From: Nitrosospira lacus
Lineage (GTDB): Bacteria > Pseudomonadota > Gammaproteobacteria > Burkholderiales > Nitrosomonadaceae
DNA length: 64,000 nt
NCBI RefSeq assembly: GCF_000355765.4
Contig: NZ_CP021106.3
Location: forward strand, 2,265,137-2,329,136
Direction of reading: 5' to 3'
Of the stretch, positions 46,287-54,521 are shown in pieces. The position numbers and the translations under genes were made by a program. The notes below the pieces were generated by a model. The model ran no database searches and was not told the origin of the DNA. It saw only the letters and a program-made list of their open reading frames with translations. How positions within the stretch are numbered: the stretch's first letter is position 1; each line of letters opens with the position of its first letter.

Positions 46287-47798
46287 ATGGCTCAGCCATC
46301 AAAAAAAGAACTGACGCAAGAGATCGCCACCATCGAGCGCGACGTTACCCGCTTCGCCTTCGGTGGCGTGTTGGAAAATCTGGATGACACCCTCAAAACC
46401 CGTGGCGGTGGCAAGGGCCTGAAAATCTATGATGATCTGGAGCGCGACTGTCACGCTTACGCAGTACTGCAAAAACGCAAGCTCGCGGTGATTGCGCGCC
46501 CCTGGGAAGTGCTGCCCGCCTCGGATAGCCCGTTGGATCAGCGTGCAGCCGAATTGGTGCGGAGTCAGCTTGCTGCAATGTCGTTTGACAAAGTATGCGC
46601 GGCGCTCCTGGATGCCACGCTCAAGGGCTTCGCCGTCGGCGAGGTGATGTGGGTAGCCCAGGGCGCGGAACTCGTTGCCACCGAAATGCGTCCCCGCGAT
46701 CAGCGCCGGTTCGCGTTCAATGAACAATCGGAACTGCGGATGCTTACGCGCCAATCCACTATGTTGGGTGAGGCCGTGCCCGACAGAAAGTTCATCATTC
46801 ACCAGTTCGGCGCCAAGGATGGCAGCCCCTACGGCCTCGGCCTGGGGCACAAGCTTTTCTGGCCGGTCTTTTTCAAGCGCAAGGATATTGGTTTCTGGCT
46901 GATCTTTGCCGATAAGTTCGGCAGCCCGACGGCACTCGGCAAATACTCGACCGGCGCTACCTTGCCCGAACAGAACAAGCTGCTCGCCGCACTCAGCGCG
47001 ATCGCTCAGGACTCAGGCATCATCATACCCGAGGGCATGGTTATCGAGCTGCTCGAAGCCGCCCGTTCCGGCTCCGTCGATGCCTACGAGAAGCTCGCTC
47101 GGTATATGGATGAGCAGATCTCGGAATGCGTACTGGGCGAGACCATGTCCACCACGGCCGCCAGCACCGGGCTGGGCAGCAATCAGGCCGGGGTGCACAA
47201 CGAGGTGCGCATCGAGCTGGCCAAGGCCGATGCGGATCTACTCAGCGACACATTGAATGCTACGCTGGTACGCTGGATAGTCGATTTCAATTTGCCCGGT
47301 GCCGGTTACCCGACAGTATGGCGACTGTTCGACGAAGGTTCCGGCAGCGATATCAATACTTTCACTATCGGGTTGCAGCGATTGGTCAATATGGGCGTGC
47401 AGGTTCCGACTCGATGGGTGCGCGAGCAGTTCCTGATCCCGGCGCCCACCGCTGATGAAAGCATACTCGAACCGAGAGCCATTCCGGGTGAAGGCGGCGG
47501 GGCCTCACCCGCATTTGCCGAAGCTGACGGGTCGACAGAAGGCTCAGATCCCACTCCGGTCACCACGATGGCCGAGCAGCTTGCCATGAACGCGGCATCT
47601 CCCTGGGAAACAATTCTCTCGGCGGTGCGGAAAAAAGTTGATGGCGCGCAAAGTCTGGAAGCACTGCGCGACGATCTGCTTGCGGCATTCGGTGAGCTGT
47701 CGGTCGACCAGCTGACCGCCGTGATGGAAACCGCGTTTGCAGCGGCGGATCTGGCGGGAAGGTTCGGAGTTGAACAAGAGGCGCTCACTAAGAAATGA
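46287..47798 (+). CDS. portal protein, DUF935 family (Mu gp29)
   Basis: This 503-residue protein matches the DUF935 portal: DDLERDCHAYAVLQKRKLAV, KGFAVGEVMW, KYSTGATLPEQ and LGETMSTTAASTGLGSN are conserved landmarks. ATG 46287 lies two bases past the terminase stop with GAGG upstream. A longer frame from 46212 lies within the terminase gene and is rejected. Confidence 0.9.
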   Translation: MAQPSKKELTQEIATIERDVTRFAFGGVLENLDDTLKTRGGGKGLKIYDDLERDCHAYAVLQKRKLAVIARPWEVLPASDSPLDQRAAELVRSQLAAMSFDKVCAALLDATLKGFAVGEVMWVAQGAELVATEMRPRDQRRFAFNEQSELRMLTRQSTMLGEAVPDRKFIIHQFGAKDGSPYGLGLGHKLFWPVFFKRKDIGFWLIFADKFGSPTALGKYSTGATLPEQNKLLAALSAIAQDSGIIIPEGMVIELLEAARSGSVDAYEKLARYMDEQISECVLGETMSTTAASTGLGSNQAGVHNEVRIELAKADADLLSDTLNATLVRWIVDFNLPGAGYPTVWRLFDEGSGSDINTFTIGLQRLVNMGVQVPTRWVREQFLIPAPTADESILEPRAIPGEGGGASPAFAEADGSTEGSDPTPVTTMAEQLAMNAASPWETILSAVRKKVDGAQSLEALRDDLLAAFGELSVDQLTAVMETAFAAADLAGRFGVEQEALTKK

Positions 47799-47845
47799 AA
47801 GCCACGGACGTCCAAAGGTGCGCCTCAGTGGGAGACGATCCATTT

Positions 47846-47867
47846 AAATCGTTTTATAAAACGTTTA
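47846..47867. other. palindrome between portal and gpF genes
   Basis: CGTTTTATAAAACG (47850-47863) is a perfect 14-base palindrome, with TTTAAA hexamers near both sides. It lies in a 120-base gap, unusual within this otherwise overlapping late operon, and may be a protein-binding site or part of an internal promoter. Confidence 0.45.
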
Positions 47868-47918
47868 AAGGGGTATTTTCTGAGCCAGGCAACGCTCCAT
47901 TTTGTCTGAAGGACGCAC

Positions 47919-48662
47919 ATGGCGGTTGATGATAATTCGGCGGCCGCTTCTGCCAAGCTCCCTTTCGCCGAGCAGATCACTTTTTTCCGCGCAAAACTCA
48001 ATCTCCCGACCAAACGTTGGAACGATATTCTGAAGGCAGCGCATGATCGGGCATTCATTGTTGCTGGTGCACAGAAAGCCGATTTGCTCCAGGAGCTGCG
48101 ACAAATTGTCGACAGTGCGATCGCGGAGGGAAAAACCCTACAATGGTTCCGGGACAGCTTCGACGCCATAGTGGGAAAGCATGGGTGGAGTTATACTGGC
48201 CCACGCGACTGGCGCACCCGCGTAATCTACACCACCAACATGAGCACCAGCTACGCGGCCGGCCGCCAACAGCAGCTGCAGCGTTTCGAATACTGGCGCT
48301 ACAAGCACAACGATTCGGTACAGCACCCGCGCCCGCTGCATGTTTCCTGGGACGGTCTGATATTGCCGAAAGATGATCCCTGGTGGCAGACGCATTACCC
48401 GCCCAATGGGTGGGGCTGCCGCTGCCGCGCGGTTGCGGTAACGCCAGCGGAAGCGCGACGTGCAGGCAAAATGGAAGCGCCGGATGATGGAACCTACACC
48501 AAGACGGACCACAACGGCGTTACGCATACTATCCCGAAGGGTATCGACTACGGCTGGGACTACGCACCAGGTGCGCCCGGCAATAAGTGGGATCCGGATT
48601 ACAACCGCTACTCCCCCGAGCTCGCCGAGCAGCTGCGCAAACACGTCGAGGGTGGCGGCTAA
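47919..48662 (+). CDS. head morphogenesis protein (Mu gpF / SPP1 gp7 family)
   Basis: This 247-residue minor head protein has the family core PRPLHVSWDGLILPKDDPWW cut by THYPPNGWGCRCRA. It lacks the long C-terminal part of Mu gpF (over 400 residues) but starts as usual (LPFAEQITFFRAKLNLPTKR). AAGGA precedes the ATG. Confidence 0.85.
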   Translation: MAVDDNSAAASAKLPFAEQITFFRAKLNLPTKRWNDILKAAHDRAFIVAGAQKADLLQELRQIVDSAIAEGKTLQWFRDSFDAIVGKHGWSYTGPRDWRTRVIYTTNMSTSYAAGRQQQLQRFEYWRYKHNDSVQHPRPLHVSWDGLILPKDDPWWQTHYPPNGWGCRCRAVAVTPAEARRAGKMEAPDDGTYTKTDHNGVTHTIPKGIDYGWDYAPGAPGNKWDPDYNRYSPELAEQLRKHVEGGG

Positions 48663-49210
48663 TGGCGCGTATAGAAATCCAGGTTGATGACCGTGGGGCA
48701 ATGCGGGGGCTGGATGAGTTGATCCGGCGCGGAGGAGATTTATCCGGCCCCCTTGCAATGATCGGCGAGAAGATAGCGGATTCAACGATGGACAGATTCG
48801 GCACTTCGCGCGGTCCGGATGGCCAGGCATGGGCGCCCAACTCGCACCTGGTGATTCGTCAATTGCTGGAAAGGAAGCCAGGCGCATTTTCCAGGCGTAC
48901 CGGCGGGCTGACGGAAAAAGGAAAATCTTTTGTAGCGGGTAAAAAACCTTTGGTTGGCGAAACGAGATCGCTTTCAACCACCATCCGTTACCAGCTGCTC
49001 GGCCGCGATGCAGTAGTAATCGGCAGCTCAATGATCTATGCTGGCACACATCAGTTCGGCGCCAGGAAAGGTGCCTTCGGCAAAACTCGGCGCGGAGCGC
49101 ACATCCCTTGGGGAAACATACCCGCGCGCCCATTCCTGGGTATTTCCGAACAGGATCGCGGTACGATTATCGACGTGATCAACGATTACCTTACCGGAAG
49201 TAATTATTAA
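48662..49210 (+). CDS. virion morphogenesis protein (Mu gpG)
   Basis: This 182-residue protein matches phage virion morphogenesis proteins (IADSTMDRFGTSRGPDGQAW, SMIYAGTHQFGA, IPARPFLGIS) that act in tail completion or head joining. Its ATG overlaps the previous TAA as TAATG, which rules out an earlier in-frame start at 48587. Confidence 0.85.
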   Translation: MARIEIQVDDRGAMRGLDELIRRGGDLSGPLAMIGEKIADSTMDRFGTSRGPDGQAWAPNSHLVIRQLLERKPGAFSRRTGGLTEKGKSFVAGKKPLVGETRSLSTTIRYQLLGRDAVVIGSSMIYAGTHQFGARKGAFGKTRRGAHIPWGNIPARPFLGISEQDRGTIIDVINDYLTGSNY

Positions 49211-49269
49211 ATTACATTAATTGAGGCGGTGCATGACTCCCACGACAATGAAGCATTCGAGGGAGATCC

Positions 49270-50391
49270 ATGAAACCACTTCATATTTTCAAGTCCGGCA
49301 GTCACGTTGCCACCAGTGGCGACACCTACAATTTCAGCGACGCTGATTTAGCCGCAATCGCTGCCTCCTATTCACCCGACAAGCACGAAGCGCCTCTGGT
49401 AGTAGGGCATCCCAAACATGATGATCCGGCTTATGGCTGGGTCAAGTCGCTCAGTTTTGCCGATGGCAACCTGCAGGCGGAACCTGCCCAGGTAGAACCG
49501 CAATTCGCCGAACTGGTTGCCGATGGCCGCTTCAAGAAAATTTCGGCCAGCCTCTATTCGCCCGCACACCCTTCAAACCCCACCCCCGGCAACTGGTATC
49601 TGCGTCACGTCGGCTTCCTTGGCGCACAGCCGCCCGCCGTCAAAGGTCTGAAATCCGCCTCGTTTGCCGATACCGAAGAGGGCGTAGTCGAGTTTGGCGA
49701 TTGGGCAGATATGCAAAACGCCAGTCTGTGGCGCGGCCTGCGTGATTGGATGATTAGCAAGTTTGGCTTGGATGAGGCTGACAAGGTTGTGCCGGATTGG
49801 GCAACCACTTCTCTTACCGAGGATGCAGTACGGCAGCCGGCATCGCCAGTAAACGGGTCACCCACCTATTCTGAAACCGCCGCCATAGCGGCAACAACCG
49901 CAGGAGATGAGATGAGTGCAGAAGACAGGGCGCGGCTAGCCGCACTGGATAAAGAGAACAAAGAATTGAAAGCCAGGCAGACGGAGTTTGCCGAGCGTGA
50001 ACGTGTGATCGCAGAGCGCGAGGCGAAAGCCCGCACCGCTGAAATTACCGAGTTTGTCGAGGGTTTGACGGCTGCTGGCAAGGTCCTCCCCAAGGATAAA
50101 CACGGCCTGGTGGCTTTCATGAGCGGAGCCAATGAGGCGGGTGTGATCGAATTTGGCGAAGGCGACAAAAAGGAATCCAAGGCTGCAACCGAGTGGTTGC
50201 GCGGTTTTCTGTCTAGCCTGCCCAAGCAGGTCGAATTCGGTGAGCTCGGTAACAAGGGCACCATCAATGAGGGGAGCACTGGGGAGGAAATTGCCAAACA
50301 AGCGGTTGAATTCCAGGAATCAGAACGCAAAGCCGGGCGTGAGATTTCCGTATCGGCCGCGGTAAAACACGTTACCGAAGCACGCGCCTAG
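49270..50391 (+). CDS. prohead protease with C-terminal scaffold (Mu gpI-like)
   Basis: This 373-residue protein has an N-terminal Mu-type protease (APLVVGHPKHDDPAYGWVKS, KKISASLY, LRHVGFLGAQPPAVKGL) and, after a Ser/Thr-rich linker, a charged coiled coil (about 215-260). The second half matches a scaffold that can be made alone from an internal start at 49912. It cuts the scaffold as the head matures. Confidence 0.88.
   Translation: MKPLHIFKSGSHVATSGDTYNFSDADLAAIAASYSPDKHEAPLVVGHPKHDDPAYGWVKSLSFADGNLQAEPAQVEPQFAELVADGRFKKISASLYSPAHPSNPTPGNWYLRHVGFLGAQPPAVKGLKSASFADTEEGVVEFGDWADMQNASLWRGLRDWMISKFGLDEADKVVPDWATTSLTEDAVRQPASPVNGSPTYSETAAIAATTAGDEMSAEDRARLAALDKENKELKARQTEFAERERVIAEREAKARTAEITEFVEGLTAAGKVLPKDKHGLVAFMSGANEAGVIEFGEGDKKESKAATEWLRGFLSSLPKQVEFGELGNKGTINEGSTGEEIAKQAVEFQESERKAGREISVSAAVKHVTEARA
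49912..50391 (+). CDS. internal in-frame scaffold protein (Mu gpZ-like)
   Basis: An ATG at codon 215 of the protease gene is preceded by AGGAGA five bases upstream and begins MSAEDRARLAALDKENKELK, the start of the coiled coil. A separate 159-residue scaffold would result, as with the nested I/Z pair of Mu. Confidence 0.65.
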   Translation: MSAEDRARLAALDKENKELKARQTEFAERERVIAEREAKARTAEITEFVEGLTAAGKVLPKDKHGLVAFMSGANEAGVIEFGEGDKKESKAATEWLRGFLSSLPKQVEFGELGNKGTINEGSTGEEIAKQAVEFQESERKAGREISVSAAVKHVTEARA

Positions 50392-50418
50392 CAAACAGGG
50401 GATAGGTCAACGATTAAC

Positions 50419-50514
50419 GGGTGTGGCAGGAGCAAGGCGCTGGGACCGCAGATCCCTAAATTGAGTCCGTTCCAGCAAGGGCTCGCCGGAATACTGCTGG
50501 ACTTGGCCACACCC
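50419..50514 (+). other. nested inverted repeats, candidate structured RNA
   Basis: GGGTGTGGC (50419-50427) can pair with GCCACACCC (50506-50514). Inside lie TCCAGCA/TGCTGGA (50471-50477 with 50495-50501) and a short GGGA/TCCC hairpin (50442-50456). The element fills the 176-base gap between protease and decoration genes. It could regulate head gene expression; no open frame explains it. Confidence 0.5.
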
Positions 50515-50567
50515 ATATACGCATACCAGGCAACATCATATCAATCAAAAAAAGGAGCCAAGCGGCC

Positions 50568-50939
50568 ATGAATCCAGTTCTTACCAAGAGTTTCAAAGCG
50601 GAAGCTGCGATCTCAGCCTATCGCATCGTCAAATTCGGTACGGCAGACAATCAGGTTGTGCAGGCGGCGGCAGCTGCTGACTTTTCGGTAGGCGTATCCA
50701 CCGCTGTGGCTCCGGCCATCAACGAGCGTTGCGATGTCGTTATGTCAGGCCTAGCCGAAGTCGAGTTCGGCGGAACCGTGACCCGTGGCGGACCGGTTAC
50801 AGCGGACGCCAGCGGCAAAGCGGTCGCGGCAGCTCCCGCCGCAGGCGCAAACGCTCGCATCATCGGCTTTGCTCACGTCTCGGCGGTGTCCGGAGATATC
50901 GCGCCGGTCCTGCTTGCGCCAGGCTTAATGCAGGGTTAA
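50568..50939 (+). CDS. head decoration-like protein (DUF2190 type)
   Basis: This 123-residue beta-rich protein starts MNPVLTKSFKAEAAISAYRI and contains RCDVVMSGLAEVEFGGTVTR then GGPVTADASGKAV, the pattern of phage capsid cement proteins placed before the capsid gene. AAAGGAG is its ribosome site. Confidence 0.78.
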   Translation: MNPVLTKSFKAEAAISAYRIVKFGTADNQVVQAAAAADFSVGVSTAVAPAINERCDVVMSGLAEVEFGGTVTRGGPVTADASGKAVAAAPAAGANARIIGFAHVSAVSGDIAPVLLAPGLMQG

Positions 50940-51008
50940 CCAACGACTGACAATCAAGCAAGTAGCTACTAGTTTCGCTATTCACATATAACCCCAGGAG
51001 TCACACCG

Positions 51009-52070
51009 ATGAAATCTGTCTTCTCATATCAAATAATGTTTCGAGTCCTTCCGCTGCTGGTGGTCGCGGCACTGCTGGTCATGGGCTGGGTACCCGCAGA
51101 TCCCGCTTTTGCCGCCTTGCCATTCATGGCGCTGGCCACCACACCATTCCCGACCACGCCGCAATTGACCGCGATCGCCATCGCCTACCGGAACACCAGG
51201 CTGATCGCAGATGACGTATTGCCGCGTGTGATGGTGGCAGATCAATCATTTAAATATCTCAAATATCCGTCAGGTACTTTTTTCACAGTGCCGGATACCA
51301 AGGTGGGGCGCAAAAGTGCGCCTGGCCAAGTGGAAATGAGCGCGACCGAAACGTCCGATTCCACCGAAGATCATGCCCTGGATGATGCGGTGCCCTATGC
51401 CGATATTCAGTCAGCCGCAAGCCAGCCGAACTTACCTGACCCGCTGATGAAAGCAACGGAGTTCGTTTCTGATCTGTTATTGCTGGCTCGGGAGAAACGC
51501 GCGGCTGATCTGGTATTTACCGCTGGTAACTACGGCGCAAACAATAAATCCACGCTCTCCGGCACCTCGCAATGGTCGGACTTCACCAACTCCGACCCCG
51601 TGAGCGCAGTGCTGACTGCGCTCGACACCTGCATCATGCGCCCGAATATAGGCATTTTTGGCCGGGCGTCATGGACCAAATTTGCCACGCATCCCAAGAT
51701 CTGCAAAGCCGTGTTCGGCAACAATACAGACGCGGGTGTGGTAAGCCGCGCCCAAGTTGCGGCACTGTTTGAACTGGAAGATGTCCTGGTTGGCGAGGGC
51801 TGGATCAATACCGCCAAAAAAGGGCAAGCCGCCTCAATGGCGCGGGTATGGGGCAAGCATGCCGTGTTTGCTTACCGTAACAAGACAGCAGATACCCAGC
51901 GCGGCACCACCTACGGCATAACTGCCCAGTGGGGCGGACGCATCGCCGGTAGCCAGTATGAGAAGAACATCGGCATGCGTGGCGGCGAGATCGTGCGCGT
52001 TGGAGAGTCGGTGAAAGAGCTGCTGACAGCCAACGATTTGGCGTACATGTTCGAAAACGCAGTCGCCTAA
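51009..52070 (+). CDS. major capsid protein with signal-peptide-like extension
   Basis: From FPTTPQLTAIAIAYRN on (residue about 46) this 353-residue protein looks like a Mu/B3-type major capsid protein (LIADDVLPRV, YLKYPSGTFF, FGRASWTKFATHP). The first 39 residues are unexpected: a basic start, a hydrophobic core (VLPLLVVAALLVMGWVPA) and AFA as a possible signal-peptidase site. AGGAG is well placed before ATG 51009, whereas the internal ATG at 51126, where related proteins would start, has none. I infer that the extension is translated. Confidence 0.82.
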   Translation: MKSVFSYQIMFRVLPLLVVAALLVMGWVPADPAFAALPFMALATTPFPTTPQLTAIAIAYRNTRLIADDVLPRVMVADQSFKYLKYPSGTFFTVPDTKVGRKSAPGQVEMSATETSDSTEDHALDDAVPYADIQSAASQPNLPDPLMKATEFVSDLLLLAREKRAADLVFTAGNYGANNKSTLSGTSQWSDFTNSDPVSAVLTALDTCIMRPNIGIFGRASWTKFATHPKICKAVFGNNTDAGVVSRAQVAALFELEDVLVGEGWINTAKKGQAASMARVWGKHAVFAYRNKTADTQRGTTYGITAQWGGRIAGSQYEKNIGMRGGEIVRVGESVKELLTANDLAYMFENAVA

Positions 52071-52100
52071 AAAATAACCCCCCCCGAGAGCAGTGGCTAC

Positions 52101-52126
52101 CCCGGCATCCCGACGAGGATGCCGGG
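52101..52126 (+). other. perfect 10-bp hairpin after the capsid gene
   Basis: CCCGGCATCC and GGATGCCGGG pair perfectly around a 6-base loop, 31 bases after the capsid stop. No T run follows, so it is more likely a message stabiliser or a partial attenuator than a full terminator. It would help raise capsid mRNA over downstream genes. Confidence 0.6.
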
Positions 52127-52159
52127 CAAGGCGTAAGCAAACTCACCAGAGATTTTCCA

Positions 52160-52477
52160 ATGAGAAAATATATCGTTAACAGTCCGCTCAATCACGATAA
52201 CCGAGCTTATGCGATTGGGGAAGTCGTCGAGATGGGCGACGAGCATGCGGAACGGCTGATTGTGCTTGGCCGGATCGTTCTGATCGTGGAAAGCGAACCG
52301 CCGTCCACCCTGCCGCCAGAAGTCGAGAGGCCGGTTGTAGTCGAGGAGCCGGTTGTAGTCGAGGAGCCGGTTGTAGTCGAGGAGCCGGTTGTAGTCGAGG
52401 AGCCGGTTGAGGTGGTCAAGCCTGAGGCGAAGCCCACCTCTGCGAAAAGCGGTCGGAGGGCAGCTGCAAATAGCTGA
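52160..52477 (+). CDS. small phage protein with VVVEEP repeats
   Basis: This 105-residue protein begins MRKYIVNSPLNHDNRAYAIG and then has a Pro/Val/Glu linker of repeated VVVEEP units before a basic tail (SAKSGRRAAANS). Similar small proteins sit after capsid genes in Mu-like phages. No strong ribosome site is seen. Confidence 0.65.
   Translation: MRKYIVNSPLNHDNRAYAIGEVVEMGDEHAERLIVLGRIVLIVESEPPSTLPPEVERPVVVEEPVVVEEPVVVEEPVVVEEPVEVVKPEAKPTSAKSGRRAAANS
52331..52402 (+). repeat. four perfect 18-base tandem repeats
   Basis: The unit CCGGTTGTAGTCGAGGAG occurs four times with no mismatch, followed by a partial fifth copy. Each unit encodes six residues in frame, so slippage would lengthen or shorten the linker without breaking the gene. 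Confidence 0.9.
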
Positions 52478-52485
52478 GCACCTTA

Positions 52486-52929
52486 ATGTCCTACGCCACC
52501 AAACAGGATCTTGTTGATCGCTTCGGGATCGAGGAGCTGACGCAGCTTACCGACCGTAGCGATACCAGTGCGATCGACGATACCGTGGTGACCAGAGCGC
52601 TGGAAGATGCGGATGCAGAAATCAACGGTTACCTGGCAACGAAATACACGCTGCCAATCTTGCCAGTGCCGACAGTGCTGGAAAAGCTGGCGTGCGATAT
52701 TGCCCGGTACCGTCTTTACGACGTTCGTGCAACCGACCAACTGACCCAGCGCTATAAAGACACAATCCGCTTTCTACAGGAAGTAGCAACGGGGAAAGTA
52801 AGCCTGGGCGCGGACGCAACAAACGAGCAGCCGGTGCAATCGGGTGGTGCCGGTTACGACGCGGGTGACAGAGTCTTTACCGCAAACCGGTCAGATGGGA
52901 CCGTCGGCACGCTGGGGGATTATTTGTAA
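52486..52929 (+). CDS. head-tail connector, DUF1320/gp36 family
   Basis: This 147-residue protein has the DUF1320 pattern (SYATKQDLVDRFGIEELTQL, ALEDADAEINGYLATKYTLP and RYRLYDVRATDQ). It would extend the portal for tail joining. It overlaps the next start as TAATG. Confidence 0.82.
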   Translation: MSYATKQDLVDRFGIEELTQLTDRSDTSAIDDTVVTRALEDADAEINGYLATKYTLPILPVPTVLEKLACDIARYRLYDVRATDQLTQRYKDTIRFLQEVATGKVSLGADATNEQPVQSGGAGYDAGDRVFTANRSDGTVGTLGDYL

Positions 52930-53372
52930 TGGCCATCGTTCTACTCGATCCGGAGCTCGTTATAGCCAGGTTGGCCGATCAGGTTCCTCCCCCATCACTG
53001 CGCCGGGTGGCTGCTGCAGCGGAGTTGGCGGCCGCTTCGGAAGATCTGAAACAGGTGCCTGCCGCTTATGTGGTGCCCGCTGCGGAACGTGCCAGCCAGA
53101 ATCAGTTTGCAACCGGCGGCGTTTTGCAGCGCAACCAAGTTAGATTCGCGGTGGTGCTGGCGGTATCAAATGTAAGCGATATGAGAGGGGAAAAAGCGCA
53201 AGCGGATCTGCGAATCCTGCGTACCAGCGTCATAACAGCATTGCTGGGCTGGTCTCCGGATAGCGCTTTTGACCCGGTTGAATATGTCGGCGGCAGATTA
53301 CTGCGGCTCTCGGATGCCGTGCTCTGGTGGCAGGATGAATTTTTAACCGCACATCAATTGAGGTACGTATGA
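52929..53372 (+). CDS. tail terminator-like protein (gp37 family)
   Basis: This 147-residue protein fits the tail-terminator group of Mu-like siphophages by position and by its pattern (VPAAYVVPAAERAS, FAVVLAVSN, ALLGWSPDSAFDPVEYVGG). It would cap the tail tube at the head end. It overlaps the following gene by ATGA. Confidence 0.7.
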   Translation: MAIVLLDPELVIARLADQVPPPSLRRVAAAAELAAASEDLKQVPAAYVVPAAERASQNQFATGGVLQRNQVRFAVVLAVSNVSDMRGEKAQADLRILRTSVITALLGWSPDSAFDPVEYVGGRLLRLSDAVLWWQDEFLTAHQLRYV

Positions 53373-53566
53373 ACACAGATAAAACCGCGTTACCGGCGAC
53401 GGGGGGCAGCTACACAGTTTGCCCTGATACCGGCGTCCTGACGCAAACACAAGCGCCCACCGCTGATCATCCGGAAGGGAATCGCCCACGCCCCTCAGAA
53501 GCCGATGACGCCGATGCCGCTCCGATTGAAGAGGCTGTAAGCAAAACCAAGAAAGGAGCCAAATAA
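53369..53566 (+). CDS. small phage protein (DUF2635-like position)
   Basis: This 65-residue acidic protein starts MNTDKTALPATGGSYTVCPD and ends in a Lys-rich tail. It is short and disordered, and sits just before the tail tube gene, where a DUF2635-type protein is often found. Homology is not established. Confidence 0.55.
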   Translation: MNTDKTALPATGGSYTVCPDTGVLTQTQAPTADHPEGNRPRPSEADDADAAPIEEAVSKTKKGAK

Positions 53567-54492
53567 TGTTCTTCCGCAAAAAGGCGTTGCTCACCAAGAT
53601 CGAGACCACATACGCCACGGATGCACTCCCAACAGGTGTGGCCAACGCGATCCTCTGCCTCAATGTCAACATCACGCCGATGGAAAACGAGATGATCGAC
53701 CGGAATCGAGAGCAGGCGTTTTTCGGGCATCAGGCTCAGCTCCCCGTCAACACCACAGTGAGGTTGGATTATGAGGTCGAGCTGGTGGGCAGCGGAACGC
53801 TCGGCACAGCTCCCGCCTGGGGGCCGCTGGTGCGCGCGTGCGCTTTCGCGGAAACCATATCTGCCGGGGTATCCGTGGCCTACAACCCGATCTCATCCGC
53901 CATCGAGTCGGTAACTCAGTATTTCAATCTGGATGGCGTTCTACATAAGCTGCTGGGCTGCCGTGGATCTGTCTCCATGAAAATCAGCGCCAAAGGGAAC
54001 CCAGTTTTTGCATTCAAGACGATGGGGCTTTACGGTGGCATCTCCGATGCGGTAATGCCAACCCAGACGCTCACCGCCTGGAAGGATTCGATCGCGGTCA
54101 ACAATGCGAACACCAGTGCATTTGCGCTGCACGGTTATGCGGGCAAGCTATACGACATGAATATTGATCTGGCCACGAAGTTGGTGCATCGCAATTTGGT
54201 TGGCACCGAAGACATCCAGTTGACCGACCGCGAGCCTGCTGGCGATATCGTGATCGAAGCTACGAATATTGCCACAAAGGATTTCTGGACGATATCCAAA
54301 GCCGCGACCCTCGGCGCTCTAACCATCACTCACGGCACCGTGGCTGGCTACAAAGTAAAAATAGACGCTCCCAACGTGCAACTGATCAATCCTTCATACG
54401 AGGATCGAGATGGGTTTGCCGCGGCGAAAATGGGTCTGAGATTTATGCCCGGATCGAGCGGTAACGATGAGCTGACAATCACGTCCATCTAA
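53566..54492 (+). CDS. major tail tube protein
   Basis: This 308-residue protein has the order expected of a siphovirus tail tube (AYATD-type start TKIETTYATDALPTGVANAI, DRNREQAFFGHQAQLP, LGCRGSVSMKISAKGNPVF, DREPAGDIVIEA). Strong AAAGGAG precedes the ATG, which overlaps the previous stop. No sheath gene lies next to it, which argues against a contractile tail. Confidence 0.8.
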   Translation: MFFRKKALLTKIETTYATDALPTGVANAILCLNVNITPMENEMIDRNREQAFFGHQAQLPVNTTVRLDYEVELVGSGTLGTAPAWGPLVRACAFAETISAGVSVAYNPISSAIESVTQYFNLDGVLHKLLGCRGSVSMKISAKGNPVFAFKTMGLYGGISDAVMPTQTLTAWKDSIAVNNANTSAFALHGYAGKLYDMNIDLATKLVHRNLVGTEDIQLTDREPAGDIVIEATNIATKDFWTISKAATLGALTITHGTVAGYKVKIDAPNVQLINPSYEDRDGFAAAKMGLRFMPGSSGNDELTITSI

Positions 54493-54521
54493 ATAAGAAC
54501 GCATTTTCTCCAGGAGAAACC

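Noticed and set aside
48138-49133. 331-codon minus-strand frame opposite gpF and gpG
   Set aside because: It spans two well-supported plus-strand genes and has Arg-rich shadow composition.
52331-52402. Tandem repeats considered as a CRISPR array
   Set aside because: The copies are contiguous 18-base units in a coding frame with no spacers, and no cas gene is present.
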